A DNA stretch of 64,000 nt from Cunninghamella blakesleeana (lineage: Eukaryota; Mucoromycota; Mucoromycetes; Mucorales; Cunninghamellaceae). The notes under the pieces were generated by a model. That model saw nothing but the letters and a program-made list of their open reading frames with translations, was not told the origin of the DNA and did no database searches. The position numbers and the translations under genes were made by a program. Positions 36,514 to 47,372 of the stretch are shown here, one piece after another; the first letter of the stretch is position 1; each line of letters opens with the position of its first letter. The stretch spans positions 2,340,501-2,404,500 of the forward strand of contig JAFCIZ010000005.1 in assembly GCA_017871115.1 (NCBI GenBank), given 5' to 3'.

Positions 36514-37933
36514 ATGAATCGTGTACCTGTTACTATTCTTACTGGTAAATTTTCTTCTTAATGATAATAACAATAATCAAATGAATAAATAAAAACATAT
36601 CAATATATAGGTCATTTATTATATACATATTTCAAAAAAAAAAAAGGTTTTTTGGGTAGTGGAAAAACAACATTATTGAATCATATTTTAAAAAGTCAAC
36701 ATGGAAAGAAGATTGCCGTAATTGAAAATGAATATGGTGAAGTTGCAGTAGACAGTGATTTTGTTATGGATGCAGGACAAGAAATCTTTGTAACACAAAA
36801 TGGATGGTATTATTAACATATGTATATTTTTTTTTCAAGCATAGTTATATTTATATGTACTTTTTTTTTTTTTAGTTTATGCTGTAAGGTTCGGGGGGAT
36901 TTATCACGTATATTATATGAATTAATGAACGAAAGAAAAGGTGAATTTGATATGGTATTGATCGAAACTACTGGTGCAGCTGATCCAGGACCTGTAATAT
37001 ATTATATATATATATATATATCATTACTGTTATGATTCACTTATCCAATTTATATATTTATAGCCTTTGTTTTTTTATTATTTATTATTATTTTCGTAGG
37101 TTATACAAACTATTTTGACAGATGACCAACTTTTATCGTATTTTATGATTGATGGTGTAGTAACTATAGTAGATTCCAAGCACATTTCATTATCATTAAA
37201 TGAAAAAAAAAAAGATTCACAAGTGTATCAACAATTAGCTTTTGCAGATACCATTCTTTTAAATAAATCAGATATGGTGGATCAACATCAATTGGATTTA
37301 TTAAAACAACGAATACAAGCTATTAATGAAGTTCCAATTCATTTGACTAAATATGGCATTATATCTTTGGATTACATATTAAACTTAGGCGGATTTGATT
37401 TGGGAAAAATAGATAAACATATATCCAATAGTATGAAAAAGGTAATATATATATATATATGTACATGTGCGTGTATTGTTTATTTTATTTTATTTTATTT
37501 ATTATTTGTTAATTTATGAATAGGACCACCATGGAGATGATAACGAAATTATGTCCGTTGGTATAGATGAAAGTGGTGAATTGGATTTTGACTTGCTTAA
37601 CTTGTGGATTCAATCCATTTTAGCATCAATGGGTGAAAACATTTATCGTTCAAAAGGCATCTTAAATGTCCATAATGAAAAAGATAGATTTATATTTCAT
37701 AGTGTACATATGGTAATAAAATAATAAAAAAAAGAGTAAAATAAAAGACAAACCTTATATAGTGATCAAGTAAATACATACTAAACGTACATATATGAAT
37801 AAAATAGTTTTTCGATGGACAACAAGACCGAGCTTGGAAGGAAGGTGAAGAAAGAAGAAATAAATTGATATTCATTGGCAAGAATTTAGATAAGGACGCA
37901 ATAGTTAATAGTTTTAAAAAGTGTATTATTTGA
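36514..37933 (+). CDS. CobW/P47K-family GTPase, ZNG1-like metallochaperone
   Basis: 321 aa from six exons: 36514-36544, 36647-36806, 36876-36993, 37100-37441, 37524-37712 and 37808-37933. G1/Walker A GFLGSGKTTLLNH (11-23); the zinc-binding CxCC motif CLCC at 64-67, rebuilt across the second intron; ETTGAADPGP; and NKSD (G4 motif). The C-terminal CobW_C domain is present (GDDNEIMSVG, then FDGQQDRAWKEGEERRNKLIFIGKNLD). In eukaryotes ZNG1/CBWD proteins transfer zinc to methionine aminopeptidase 1 in the cytosol under zinc limitation. It is shorter than the ~395 aa of animal CBWD because the linker before the C-domain is reduced. Family call strong; zinc role from family knowledge. Confidence 0.9.
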
Positions 37934-38234
37934 ATTTATATATATGTATGTGTGCGTGTTATAAAAAATAAAATCAAATCAAATCAAATCATGAAGTTTT
38001 GCCATTTTTTCTTTTTTTAAAAAATACAAGATTAACTTCCATTTTCACTTTTTAAAATCGGTTTAACAATAAAAATAGAATAAAAATAAAATATTATTCA
38101 GTATACTATATGTCACCTGATTTATGTCTAAGGAAAAAGCAGCTATTTATCATAATACATGAAATTTTATATACGTATATATTTACATATTTTCTTATGC
38201 ATTTCTCTTATAATTTATAAACGGTATCATCAAA
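37934..38234. other. Intergenic region
   Basis: 3' end of the CobW-family gene and upstream side of the pseudogene. An (AATC-A) pentanucleotide repeat at 37971-37990 recurs near 39115-39139 and, inverted, near 58438-58452, all in flanks of the 7-TM family, supporting segmental duplication. Confidence 0.5.
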
Positions 38235-39069
38235 GAAAGGTGATAGGGTTGATATAAATTTTGGAGGTGAAAATAAATTCAATCAAGAACTCAATTTTTT
38301 ATAAAACTTTTTGAACTTGTCATGCTGGGTTTGTTTAATCTTTATTATTTGAATATATTTAAGCTATGATTCAAAAGGAACAATACTACCATTTTACATA
38401 ATAATGTATACTTAATAATTTTAGGATACCTATTAACAGATCTTGGTCAAGAAATTGACGATGCTTATTCCTGTATCAATTCACTAGTTTTCGGTCGCAT
38501 TGGTTTTGTGCCAACATGACTATTTTCCCCTGAGCTTTCACGTAATATCGTGATCTTAAAATCCTCAAACTCCAACTCCGATTATGAAAAACAATTCTCT
38601 TTTTTAATATAAAGCAACATTTTTATTCTGGTATTGGCTAGACTAGTTTATTAGGTCATGTGTATACTTTGGCTTATATTTCTTGTATTTTTTTTTTATT
38701 ATGTACTTTATTATTATTCTTTCGAATTGATGTATGTGTATGATGAAACTTTGGAACATTTAAATCATTACCTTATCCTTGGTACTTGGCCATATTTTCT
38801 AATTTGATTTTGTTTGATTTATATGATTTTTTCTGAATACACGAATCATATCAAATTTTTATATTATTATGAACTATTCTTGCTCTGTAGCCTTACCAGA
38901 AATAAAGCATTGACTAGTACAAGTAAAATTTGGTTAGATAGAACGGTTCGTGCAACTCTTATATATTCTATAAATAAATTCTACTTTAATCTTCTACTAT
39001 TTATACTATTTAAGATTTGGTATAAAATTATTTGACGCCTCAAAGCTTAATCTTGTCTCCAATCGATGA
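38235..39069 (+). pseudogene. Decayed copy of the 7-TM RGG-leader family
   Basis: Not open in any single frame, but segments in shifting frames match the intact family members in order: VDINFGGENK (leader end), LVMLGLFNLYYLNIF (helix 1), GYLLTDLGQEID (end of helix 2), SLVFGRIGFV (helix 3), a degraded EPSR-IMNL stretch (38516-38560), FNIKQHFYSGIG followed by a TAG, LILGTWPYFLI (helix 5), HIKFLYYYELFLLCSL (helix 6), and a C-terminus ending LFDASKLNLVSNR then TGA at 39067-39069. At least four frame changes and several stops are visible. It lies directly upstream of, and parallel to, the intact copy at 39499, so it is best explained as an inactivated tandem duplicate. Confidence 0.82.
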
Positions 39070-39300
39070 TTTTTTTATTTTTTTCAAAATTATGTTCATT
39101 GTAAAAAATAAAAAATCAAATCAAACCAAATCAAATCAAATTTAATAATTTATAAAACCATACCATCTTTTTTTAAAAAAAATAATATAAAAAATAAAAA
39201 ATAAGAGTAAATACATATTTGTCACTCTTTTTTTTAAAAAAAATAAAATAAAATAAAATAAAAATACAAAATCAGTGAAATAATAACAGTTATAATGATC

Positions 39301-39319
39301 TTTTATTAAAAATGAGGCT
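39301..39319 (+). promoter_or_regulatory. Distal conserved element of the 7-TM family
   Basis: TTTTATTAAAAATGAGGCT here is matched on the opposite strand upstream of two other family members: AGCCTCATTTTTAT at 59617-59630 and AGCCTCATTCTTAAT at 63759-63773. It lies 180-220 nt upstream of each start codon. Confidence 0.55.
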
Positions 39320-39389
39320 AATACACATCTGAAATTTTTTATTTTTTAGTTTATAATTTATGTGTAACTCCATTACTAAATAAAAACTC

Positions 39390-39407
39390 ATTTGATTACC
39401 GCGCCAC
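39390..39407 (+). promoter_or_regulatory. Proximal conserved element of the 7-TM family
   Basis: ATTTGATTACCGCGCCAC, ending 91 nt upstream of the ATG. Near-identical 18-mers precede the genes starting at 63556 (minus strand 63665-63682) and 59395 (minus strand 59493-59510). A weaker relative lies at about 60886-60903. Confidence 0.6.
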
Positions 39408-39498
39408 AAAATCAATATAATTCAAAGTTTTTCTTCTTCTTCTTCTTCTTTTTCTTTTCTTTTACCTTATATATATTATTATTATTATTTTATAAACA

Positions 39499-40401
39499 AT
39501 GGCACCAAAAGGAGGAAGGGGCGGTGGAGGTGGAGGTGGAGGTGGAGGAAGAGGTTTTGGAGGAGGAAGAGGTTATGGAGGAGGAAGTTATGGAGGAGGA
39601 AGCTTTGGAGGAGGAAGCTATGGGGGTGGTAGTACCAGTATAAGTTCCGGATCACTCTACAGTATTTTTAATTTTACTTTATTAGGTTTATTTGGCCTTT
39701 GTTACCTGTATGTATTTATAGCTATGACTCGAAAGAAACAACCCATCTTTTTACATATTGTTGTAGGCTTAATAACCCTGAGTTATATATTTACAGTTCT
39801 TGGCGATATGGTTTATATCCCATTAATACTTCCAGCTTTAGTATTTGGCCGTATTGGTCCCGTATTAGCATGGTTATTTGCTCTTGAACCTTCACGACAT
39901 ATTATGAACTTGCAATCCCCTAATTCTAGCTTTGAAAAAACTTCTATATTTAATATTAAACAATATTTTCATTCTGGTAGTATTGGATACATTCTTTTAT
40001 TAACTTATGTTTATGCTTATGCTTACGCCATTTGTGCTATTGTTTATGTAGCTCTAATTACTACTCTTAGGGATAACAAATATTTGCTTCAACTCAATTG
40101 TTTCCTTTGTTTTGGTACCTGGCCATTCTTTCTTATTTGGTTCTGCTATGTTTGTTTTGTTCACAAATCACTCATTCCTCATGTGAAATCTTTATATTTT
40201 TATGGATTCTTTTTGCTTTGTGGAGTTATATCAGGGACTGTGTTGTTTTTTCCTGAAAATGCATGGTTTAATCAAACAGATCGTATAATATTTAAGTTTA
40301 TATTAAATGACATTACTTTGTTTTGTACTGTCATAGTTGCCTTAACATGTGGTACTAAATGGTTTAACATTATAAAGTTTGACCGTATCCCTAATCAATA
40401 A
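39499..40401 (+). CDS. Seven-TM protein with RGG-type Gly-rich leader (family A)
   Basis: Intronless, 300 aa, unrecognised. MAPKGGRGGGG opens a Gly-rich leader of about 52 residues containing several GRG/GGR and Tyr/Phe-Gly-Gly repeats, resembling an RGG box. Seven hydrophobic helices follow: about 58-78, 86-107, 112-132, 160-182, 192-215, 230-250 and 264-285. Between helices 3 and 4 lies the family signature WLFALEPSRHIMNLQSPN, then EKTSIFNIKQYFHSG. The C-terminus is short (GTKWFNIIKFDRIPNQ). Three intact paralogues are in this window at 58565, 59947 and 62729, with a decayed copy just upstream. No transporter, receptor or enzyme motif is evident. A 7-TM receptor-like or lipid-handling membrane protein is possible but unsupported. 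The longest Gly leader of the family is here. Confidence 0.85.
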   Translation: MAPKGGRGGGGGGGGGGRGFGGGRGYGGGSYGGGSFGGGSYGGGSTSISSGSLYSIFNFTLLGLFGLCYLYVFIAMTRKKQPIFLHIVVGLITLSYIFTVLGDMVYIPLILPALVFGRIGPVLAWLFALEPSRHIMNLQSPNSSFEKTSIFNIKQYFHSGSIGYILLLTYVYAYAYAICAIVYVALITTLRDNKYLLQLNCFLCFGTWPFFLIWFCYVCFVHKSLIPHVKSLYFYGFFLLCGVISGTVLFFPENAWFNQTDRIIFKFILNDITLFCTVIVALTCGTKWFNIIKFDRIPNQ

Positions 40402-41821
40402 CCTGTATAATTTTTATTTTATTTTAATACTATATTTTTATTCTTATTCTTATACATATTTATATTATTATCATTGTGAAAAAAAATATAATCTAGTATA
40501 ATAAACTATGAGAAATTTAGTCTATTTTTTTTAAAAAAAAAAAAAAGAAAAAATCTTGAAAACAATTTGAAAAAAATAATCAATAACTCAACAATATAGT
40601 ATCTTGTTCTTTATATTATATAAATAAATGATTAATCATATTATTAAATAGTTATGTATATATTTATATATATAAAAAGATAGAAGAATGTATATGGTTG
40701 AAAAAAATAAATAAATTAAAATTCAAACAAAAAAAGTAGCTATTAATAATAAACAAAAAGTCCAATAAATAAAACAGTAAATATATCTTAAAATTTGTTA
40801 AATATACCATTTATTAACGTATAAAAATATATTACTTTTACTTCTTGTTAATTCCTTGCTATTATCTTATGCATATTCTGTAACAATATATATATTACTT
40901 GGGTAAATCTTTGCGTAAAGTTAAATAGAATATCCTAAAAGAGAAAAAAAGACGGTGTTTGAAAAAAATAATTCTAGGAAAAGGCACTTCTAGGCTATGC
41001 CAGTATAATGGATTTTTAATTTTCGATTGGAATTTTTTCCTAAAAAGGTTATAGAATTTTCTAAGGTACTTTTTTTTTCCTTTTTTTATGTTTTGTACTG
41101 TTGGGGTGGGGTGGTACTTTAGAGCAGTAATGGTTGTACAAGCATGAAACAAGAGAGTCGCAGGGTTATCAATAAGTTGACCACACCAGAGGGGACGGAA
41201 CTTTTACAGCTATGCAGATGATATGTGTGGCTCAACTTTAGTATTGAGTAAGATAAATAAAGCTCTGCTCTCTTAATAAAATAAAAAAGAAAAATATTAA
41301 TATAAGCACAGACCATTCTAATTTTTTGAATGACTGTTATTATTAATATTATATTTTTTATTAAATAAAGCTATGGATTTGTTTAATAAAGTCTTTTCTA
41401 TTTAATTTTGTTTTGTTTTTTTACTATTTGATGCTTATTAGTATCTTTCTTTTGAATTGATCCTTTTTAAATGAGCTTATTATTTCCTTATTGATCCACA
41501 CACTTCATTATCCTCTTCCTCTTGGTTCATATATTATTATTATAATCATTTAATTCATATTCTTATTCATTCTTTTTTTTTTTATTTTCCTTGTTTTCCT
41601 GTTTCAGATACTTCTTTACCTCACTTTTTTTATTATACTTTCTACCAACACCCTTTTCTTTGTTGCCTTTTTCTCTTAATCCACATTTGTCATATATATA
41701 AATAAATTATAGTTAAGGGTATTTTTTATTATATAAATAAAAGAGATAATTTTATTAAGTTCTATTATATCACGAATGATTCTATAAATGATAAAGATTA
41801 AAATGATGTTTTTCCGTTTTT
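40402..41821. other. Intergenic region with a GC-richer structured patch
   Basis: Mostly AT-rich 3' flanks of convergent genes, but 41090-41275 is clearly less AT-rich and can fold (see the ncRNA entry). Short minus-strand frames at 40895-41316 show no protein family features. Confidence 0.5.
41100..41275. ncRNA. Candidate structured RNA (unidentified)
   Basis: A patch of balanced composition in AT-rich intergenic DNA with nested complementarity. AAGTTGACCACAC (41174-41186) pairs with GTGTGGCTCAACTT (41225-41238) apart from one bulged base. AGAGCAG (41121-41127) pairs with CTGCTCT (41265-41271) outside it. The loop contains GAGGGGACGGAAC. No match to tRNA, U1-U6, SRP, RNase P or U3 landmarks that I can recall. 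The strand is undecided because helices are symmetric. Could also be a relic of a once-coding region. Confidence 0.35.
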
Positions 41822-43297
41822 CTAAGAGGAGGAGGAAGTAGTAGTAGTAGTGGCAGTTGAAGGTGACGTAGGTAAAATTATTTCACTCAGTTCTTGTTGT
41901 TTCCTTAATCTTTCACATAAACAAATACCATTTTGATGTTGATTGAATTGACATTCATGACAGCAATAAGTAGATGGATTAGATGAACGACAATTGTCAC
42001 AATGTAACACTAGTAAATGACAACGGGGTGATTGACATTTTTGATAGGTATCCCAAGGTTGATGACATACTTGACATTGACTAATGATACTGGGCAACCC
42101 CATATTTTGTCTAGCATCGAAAACATAATTTTTGCCCTGCCAAAAGGGTTTGATCTCCGGATGATCTTCAATCCATGTTAAATATTGATGGATACCACCA
42201 TCCAACATAAAAATTTGTGTATTCTCATTATCTAACGTTTCACGTAAATAAGCGGTTGCCTTTTCACATCGAATCCCACCTGTACAATACGTTAAAATCT
42301 TTTTACCATTGAAGGCATCTTTATGTTGGTTTATATAATTTGGAAATACACTGAATTTACGAATAGGTGGAGTAACTGCTCCTTCAAATTTTCCAATTTT
42401 ACTTTCATAATAATTCCTTGTATCCAATAAAATAGTATTTTCATTATGGTTATCATGATGATGTTGATAAAGCTGTTCCATTTCGGCGTGAAATTCAGCG
42501 GGGGATAATTTATGAAGTCTGTGTTGCTCTTGTTGTAATTTATTTAATGTAATGGAAGGTTGACTGAGAGGACATATTTCGTCTACGATTTTGATGGATA
42601 GATCTTGATGAAATACATGACGGCATCCTAAGGATGGTTTAAAAAAATCGTTAGGTGATTTGGTGGTATTAGTGGAATATAAAGGTCCAGGGGAATGCAT
42701 GTACCAATCCATATATCCTTCGATTGATGCTTTAGTGCCTGCTATGGTGATATTGACGCCTTCTGAGCTGATTCTTATTTTACCAGTGACGTCGAATCCT
42801 TTAGGCCCGCATATATCCATGTGCTGTGTTGCTAACTCGACAGGATCTTCAATAGAGACGTATTCATAAAATAATATTACTCGGTGTTGGCTTTGATCAC
42901 AATCACAATTTAATTCTATAGGATCAGAAGCCCCCTATTAAGTAAAAAAATTAAATAAAATAACAATAGTAAGTAAATGGGTAAAGTAGCTATAGATATA
43001 TTATGAATTCTTGTGTACCTTTTGTGCTCTTCGTTTTGTAAGTATATTATTAATATCATTATTTTTGTGGTTATTGTTGCCCTCTTCTTTTTTCTTCTTT
43101 TTTGATTCTAGTGGTTGTTGCCTTAATTTACTTTCTATTTCTAAAAGATCATTTTCATGTTTTTTATCAAAGTGCCTTCCAAGTGTAGCCTTATCAGTAT
43201 AATACATATTACAACAAGACCATTGTTGAGGTTGTGTTTTTTTATTATGAAATAATTGTCGTAAAGCTTCTTGTTTGTATTTTTTATTGGATATCAT
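41822..43297 (-). CDS. Rhodanese-domain TrhO/TSTD2-like protein
   Basis: 463 aa from two exons on the minus strand, 43019-43297 and 41822-42934. N-terminal C2H2-like finger (WSCCNMYYTDKATLGRHFDKKH), then a basic linker. An acylphosphatase-like UPF0176/TrhO N-domain follows: VILFYEYVSIEDPVELA, GKIRISSEGVNITIAG. The rhodanese domain contains LLDTRNYYESKIGKFEGAV and the active-site loop TYCTGGIRCEKATAYL (Cys310, second Cys316). A Cys-rich tail (CQVCHQPWDTYQKC, C-x2-C pairs) resembles the C-terminal zinc-binding region of TrhO/TSTD2, ending in a Ser/Thr run. Bacterial TrhO makes 5-hydroxyuridine at tRNA wobble U34. A similar role here is inferred from conserved Cys and layout. Confidence 0.87.
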
Positions 43298-43650
43298 TTG
43301 AATAAATAAATAAATAAATAAAAAATTAGCTTTGAGAAAAAAATATGATCAGTTTTTTTTTTAAAAAAAACTAAAATTTAAATTCCGCTATTTTGTGAAT
43401 GTCAAAATATTGATCAGTTTCTTTTAATCTTATGCACCTTGTTTTTATCTGTTTATTTTGTATTTTATTTTATTTTATATTAAACTATATTTAAAGGAGA
43501 TATTGATTATAATGATAATGATTATAAATTTTTTTTATTCTTAAATAATATATATGTATATATAAAGCATATTTTATTATTATTGTTTTATATACTCTCT
43601 CTTTTATTATATTTTTATTTATATAAATAATAATAATAATATTAAAAATT
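43298..43650. promoter_or_regulatory. Divergent promoter, TSTD2-like / CDP-DAG synthase
   Basis: 353 bp between two head-to-head start codons. Contains a CCGC core at 43385-43388 and a T-run/A-run palindrome near 43352-43369. Confidence 0.45.
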
Positions 43651-44567
43651 ATGTACTCAAGTAATTTATTTCAACGTTTTGTAATGACTTGTATAATGAT
43701 TGGGTTATTGATCGGTTTTGTTCATCTTGGAAAAGAAGCCATGATAATGGCTATTTATGTTATTCAGCTCAAGATATACCAAGTAATATATATATATATT
43801 CTATGAAACGAATAGATTTGTATTATTTTATATTAACAAAATGAACAATGATATATTATTAGGAACTACGTATGTTATCACCTTTTTTACACGCTAAAAG
43901 TGATATGAAACAATGGTACCTTGACTGGTAATAAATGAGATATATATTTGGATAGCCACTATTTTTTTATAAGGTCAAATATAAAAATGATTTTTTATAG
44001 GTATTTATTCATCACTTGGAGTTTTTGGATTCTCACTGAAACATTTAAGGCATATTATCTTTCACTATACAGAATTATTGGATTTTTATCTTATACTCTA
44101 TGTAAAATAATAATACTAATGAGCGTAAAATAAATAAAAGAAAAAGAGAGTAACATTTACTATTTTTATTTTATACTATTTATTATTTTTATTCTTATTA
44201 CACATAGGGTTTTGTGTTTCTATTTCATCATTTGACCCGAATCGGTTAAAAAGCCAAATGGGGCATTTTTGTTGGGTGCAAATGATCAACTTGTATTGTA
44301 CAACACAAGTATATATATTAGGATTCAATCTTCAATGTGGATTATATTGGTAATATGAGAGTAATAGTGATAAGTGTAACTAAATTAATATTTATATATA
44401 TATAGGTTTATTCTTCCTTGTTCTCTTGTTGTATGCAATGATATCAGTGCTTATATATGGGGGAAATGTTTTGGTAGTAGAAACTTAATTAAATTAAGTC
44501 CAAGTAAAACAATAGAAGGTTTTATAGGAGCATTAGTAACCACTGTATTATTTGGATTTTGGGTAAA

Positions 44568-44598
<31 letters not shown>

Positions 44599-44978
44599 AA
44601 AGACTGCTGGAATTATATATTTTTATTATTATTCAAAGTTTGCGTCATGGCTAGGACAGTACCCCTATCTTATAAAGGTACATAAGCGTAATATAGGAAT
44701 TATAAACAAAAAACAATGTTTTATTTATATTTATTTATATATATATTTAGTTAGCAGATTCAAATAAGAATTTAGGATATCATGGGCTGTTGATGGGTAT
44801 TTATGCATCGATAGCAGCTCCCTTTGGGGGATTTTTTGCTAGTTCTATTAAACGTATAAAAGGAATGAAAGATTTTGCAGGATGTATACCTGGTCATGGT
44901 GGTATTACAGATAGGATGGATTGCCAATTATTAATGGGTGTATTTACTTTAGTTTATTATCAGTACTGTTTTTCTTAG
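43651..44978 (+). CDS. CDS1: CDP-diacylglycerol synthase (phosphatidate cytidylyltransferase)
   Basis: Converts phosphatidate and CTP to CDP-diacylglycerol, the precursor of phosphatidylinositol, phosphatidylglycerol and phosphatidylserine. Seven exons, 43651-43782, 43863-43927, 44001-44101, 44208-44349, 44406-44562, 44639-44677 and 44751-44978, encode 287 aa. Multiple membrane helices; [20 protein letters not shown] then [14 protein letters not shown] carry the cytidylyltransferase signature. The CdsA C-terminal signature [20 protein letters not shown] and [10 protein letters not shown] with catalytic Asp residues is intact. Yeast Cds1 is ~457 aa; here the cytosolic N-terminal tail is nearly absent and the C-terminus stops soon after the signature. 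The fifth intron has a >20-nt A-run after its donor. An unseen upstream exon is possible. Confidence 0.87.
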
Positions 44979-46518
44979 TGATGAAGTCATATATATAATA
45001 TATATATATATATATATTTAATAGGATCATTTATATATATAGTTATTGTTACACATATGCAGTATTATAAATCTTTATACATGTATTTCAAAACATGATA
45101 ATATTAATAAAATCAATGGTAAATAAATAATAAATAAAACAACCCTAATAATCAAACAGTCAAATATATATAAATCTATTTTTTATTTTTATTTTGAAAC
45201 GTTTCTAGTTTTTTTTCTTTAATAGTAATAAACAAGAATGAAATTGGTGATCACAGAATAATTAAAATATAAGCGGGAGAACGGCTAATTATAGAAGGCT
45301 ATTCGGAAGCATTTTCTTTATGGTATAACAAGCGTAGTCTATGGTTCTATTTACATATAGTCTATTCCATAAGCATCGGTAGTTTAAAGATTTACATTAA
45401 TTGATTGATTATTATTAAATCAAAGGTGCCCGCTATAGTAATGATTTTCATTGGATATAAGCTATTTATGTCTCAAGTTGATCATTATGATTTAAAGTGA
45501 TCTTTTTTTTTTTTTTCCCTTTATTCTTACTTTAATTCAAATATAGATGATAACATTTTTTATTAAAGAGAACAAACTATTGATCATTATTATTTAAAAA
45601 AACCAATTATTTATGATGATGATGATGATGATGATGATAATGATGGTAGTGGTGGTGGTGATATCCGTTGTAATATGAATAAGCTACGCATATGTATTTC
45701 ACTTTACTTAATTAAAATATTTTCCCGATATTAACTAAAAAAAGCCTCGCCATTGAGCCTCCGAATATATCCTAATAAAGTTATTTTTAAAAATAAACTT
45801 ATATGTACATATATAATATATGACTATTGTTTTATTTTTATAATGATTATCATTATATATATTTGTATATATGTATATGTATATACATATGTATATATAT
45901 ATATATAAGAAAAAGAAAGATAATGATCATCTATCCTTTATCAGCATATAACATTTATTATTACTATTAGTTCTATTAGTATTATTAGTTTAATCAAACA
46001 AACCAAGTACGACGTGATAAAATGAAAAATACACTGTGTGAAAATAAATAAAAAAAGTCTAACCAAACATTAAATACGTTATAAACAATTGAATAAGAAT
46101 AGTAAATACGTAGCAGTAATAATAATAAAACACCTCATTATTCTAAATCATTAGAACACAAATACCTACATAAGATGATTATAATAATAATATATATATG
46201 ATATTATTATTATTATTATTATTATTATATAATCTAGATTTAAATAGAATGCATCATATGAATATTTATTTTTTATATAGTATTCCCTATTATCCTACAC
46301 AATCATCTTATATTTATATGTATGGAATGAATTAATTCAATGATTTTACTCGACCATTCTAAAAATGGAAACTCAAACTTTATTTATTTATATAAAAAAG
46401 TATCATTTTTAAAGTGTAACACAATAAAAACACATAAAAAGGTACCAATTTCTTCGTTTCTTCACATCTTTTTCTTTTCATCATTATTACCAACACCTTT
46501 ATATACTAATTATTTAAA
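44979..46518. other. Intergenic region
   Basis: About 1.5 kb without a supported gene. A (GAT)n run at 45615-45640 is followed by GGTGGTGG sequence, with (TA)n near 45870-45906 and an (ATT)n run near 46202-46228. The stretch 45240-45480 has slightly more balanced composition, but frames are broken and unrecognised. Confidence 0.4.
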
Positions 46519-47039
46519 ATGTAAGTATTGTTGAACCTATAGTTATTTTATTATACATACATACATATATACATACATACATACATATATATACGAACCA
46601 ATTATATTGATATTTTTTTTATCAATCTGTTTAAACAGGGGTTTCCACGATTTCTTTGGCAAATCTCACGAAGAAGTTCACGCTGCTGAAACTGAAGAAC
46701 ACAAAGGTAAGCTTAGCCATGAACTTATTGCTGGTGCTGCCGCTTATGAAGCCGTTAAAGCTTACAACGAACATTGTGAAAAGAATGGTAAACCCGTTGA
46801 ACATGCTAAGGGTAAACAAATCCTTGCTGCTTTCGCTGGTGGTTTAGTTGACAAGCTGTAAGTTGCATTTTATTTTAAATGATAATCATCATCATCGTTA
46901 TGGTTATACGTATTTACATTTATATACTTTATTTTACTTTAGCATTGAAACCAAGGGTTTAGATGCCATTGATAAGATGAAGGCTAAGCATGAAGCCGAA
47001 AAGCAACTTAACGAGTACTATGACAATGAACTCCATTAA
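46519..47039 (+). CDS. CipC-like stress protein (DUF3759)
   Basis: 105 aa. The start codon is split: AT at 46519-46520, intron 46521-46638 (GTAAGT...CAG), then G of the ATG at 46639. Further exons are 46639-46857 and 46943-47039. The protein reads MGFHDFFGKSHEEVHAAE, then GKLSHELIAGAAAYEAVKAY, GKPVEHAKGKQILAAFAGGL, VDKLIETKGLDAIDKMKAKH and ends DNELH. This is the DUF3759/CipC family, soluble proteins of unknown mechanism induced by the antibiotic concanamycin, stress or growth on wood in fungi. Codon use is C-rich relative to neighbours, suggesting high expression. An alternative start would need an upstream ATG, and none lies in the short pyrimidine-rich leader. Confidence 0.88.
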
Positions 47040-47372
47040 ATGGTTTTCTTTTAATTTAATACAACTATATCCCCTTTTATTTTTTATAAATAAATAAATA
47101 AAAAAAACATAATGTTTTTTTTGTGTATGAAATGGTTAAATTTTTCATTTTTATTTTTCGTAAAAAAAAAAAAAAGCAAAATTATTATTTGTCATAATAA
47201 TAAAAAAGAAAAATCATGTCGATTTAAAAAAAAGTTACATAAATCGCGTAAATTATTATTGGCGGGATTTAATTTTGTAAAAGATTTATATTTCCTTCTT
47301 TTTTATTTTTTTTTTTTCCCTTTAAAAATTATATAGATTTTTTTTAATCGCAATATAACGATTATAAATAAT
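47040..47372. other. Intergenic region, CipC / HP1
   Basis: 3' end of the CipC gene and promoter of the HP1-like gene. A GCGGG patch at 47262-47266 lies 107 nt upstream of the HP1 start. No gene. Confidence 0.45.

Larger units (their letters stand above)
39070..39498. other. Upstream region of the 7-TM gene at 39499
   Basis: Contains the conserved family promoter elements at 39301-39319 and 39390-39407 (listed separately), a (TTC)n pyrimidine tract at 39428-39456, and TATAAACA immediately before the ATG. Confidence 0.6.

Noticed and set aside
40895..41316. Two minus-strand frames of 65-85 aa
   Set aside because: Overlap the foldable patch; no start context, no motif, no partner exon. Treated as candidate RNA instead.
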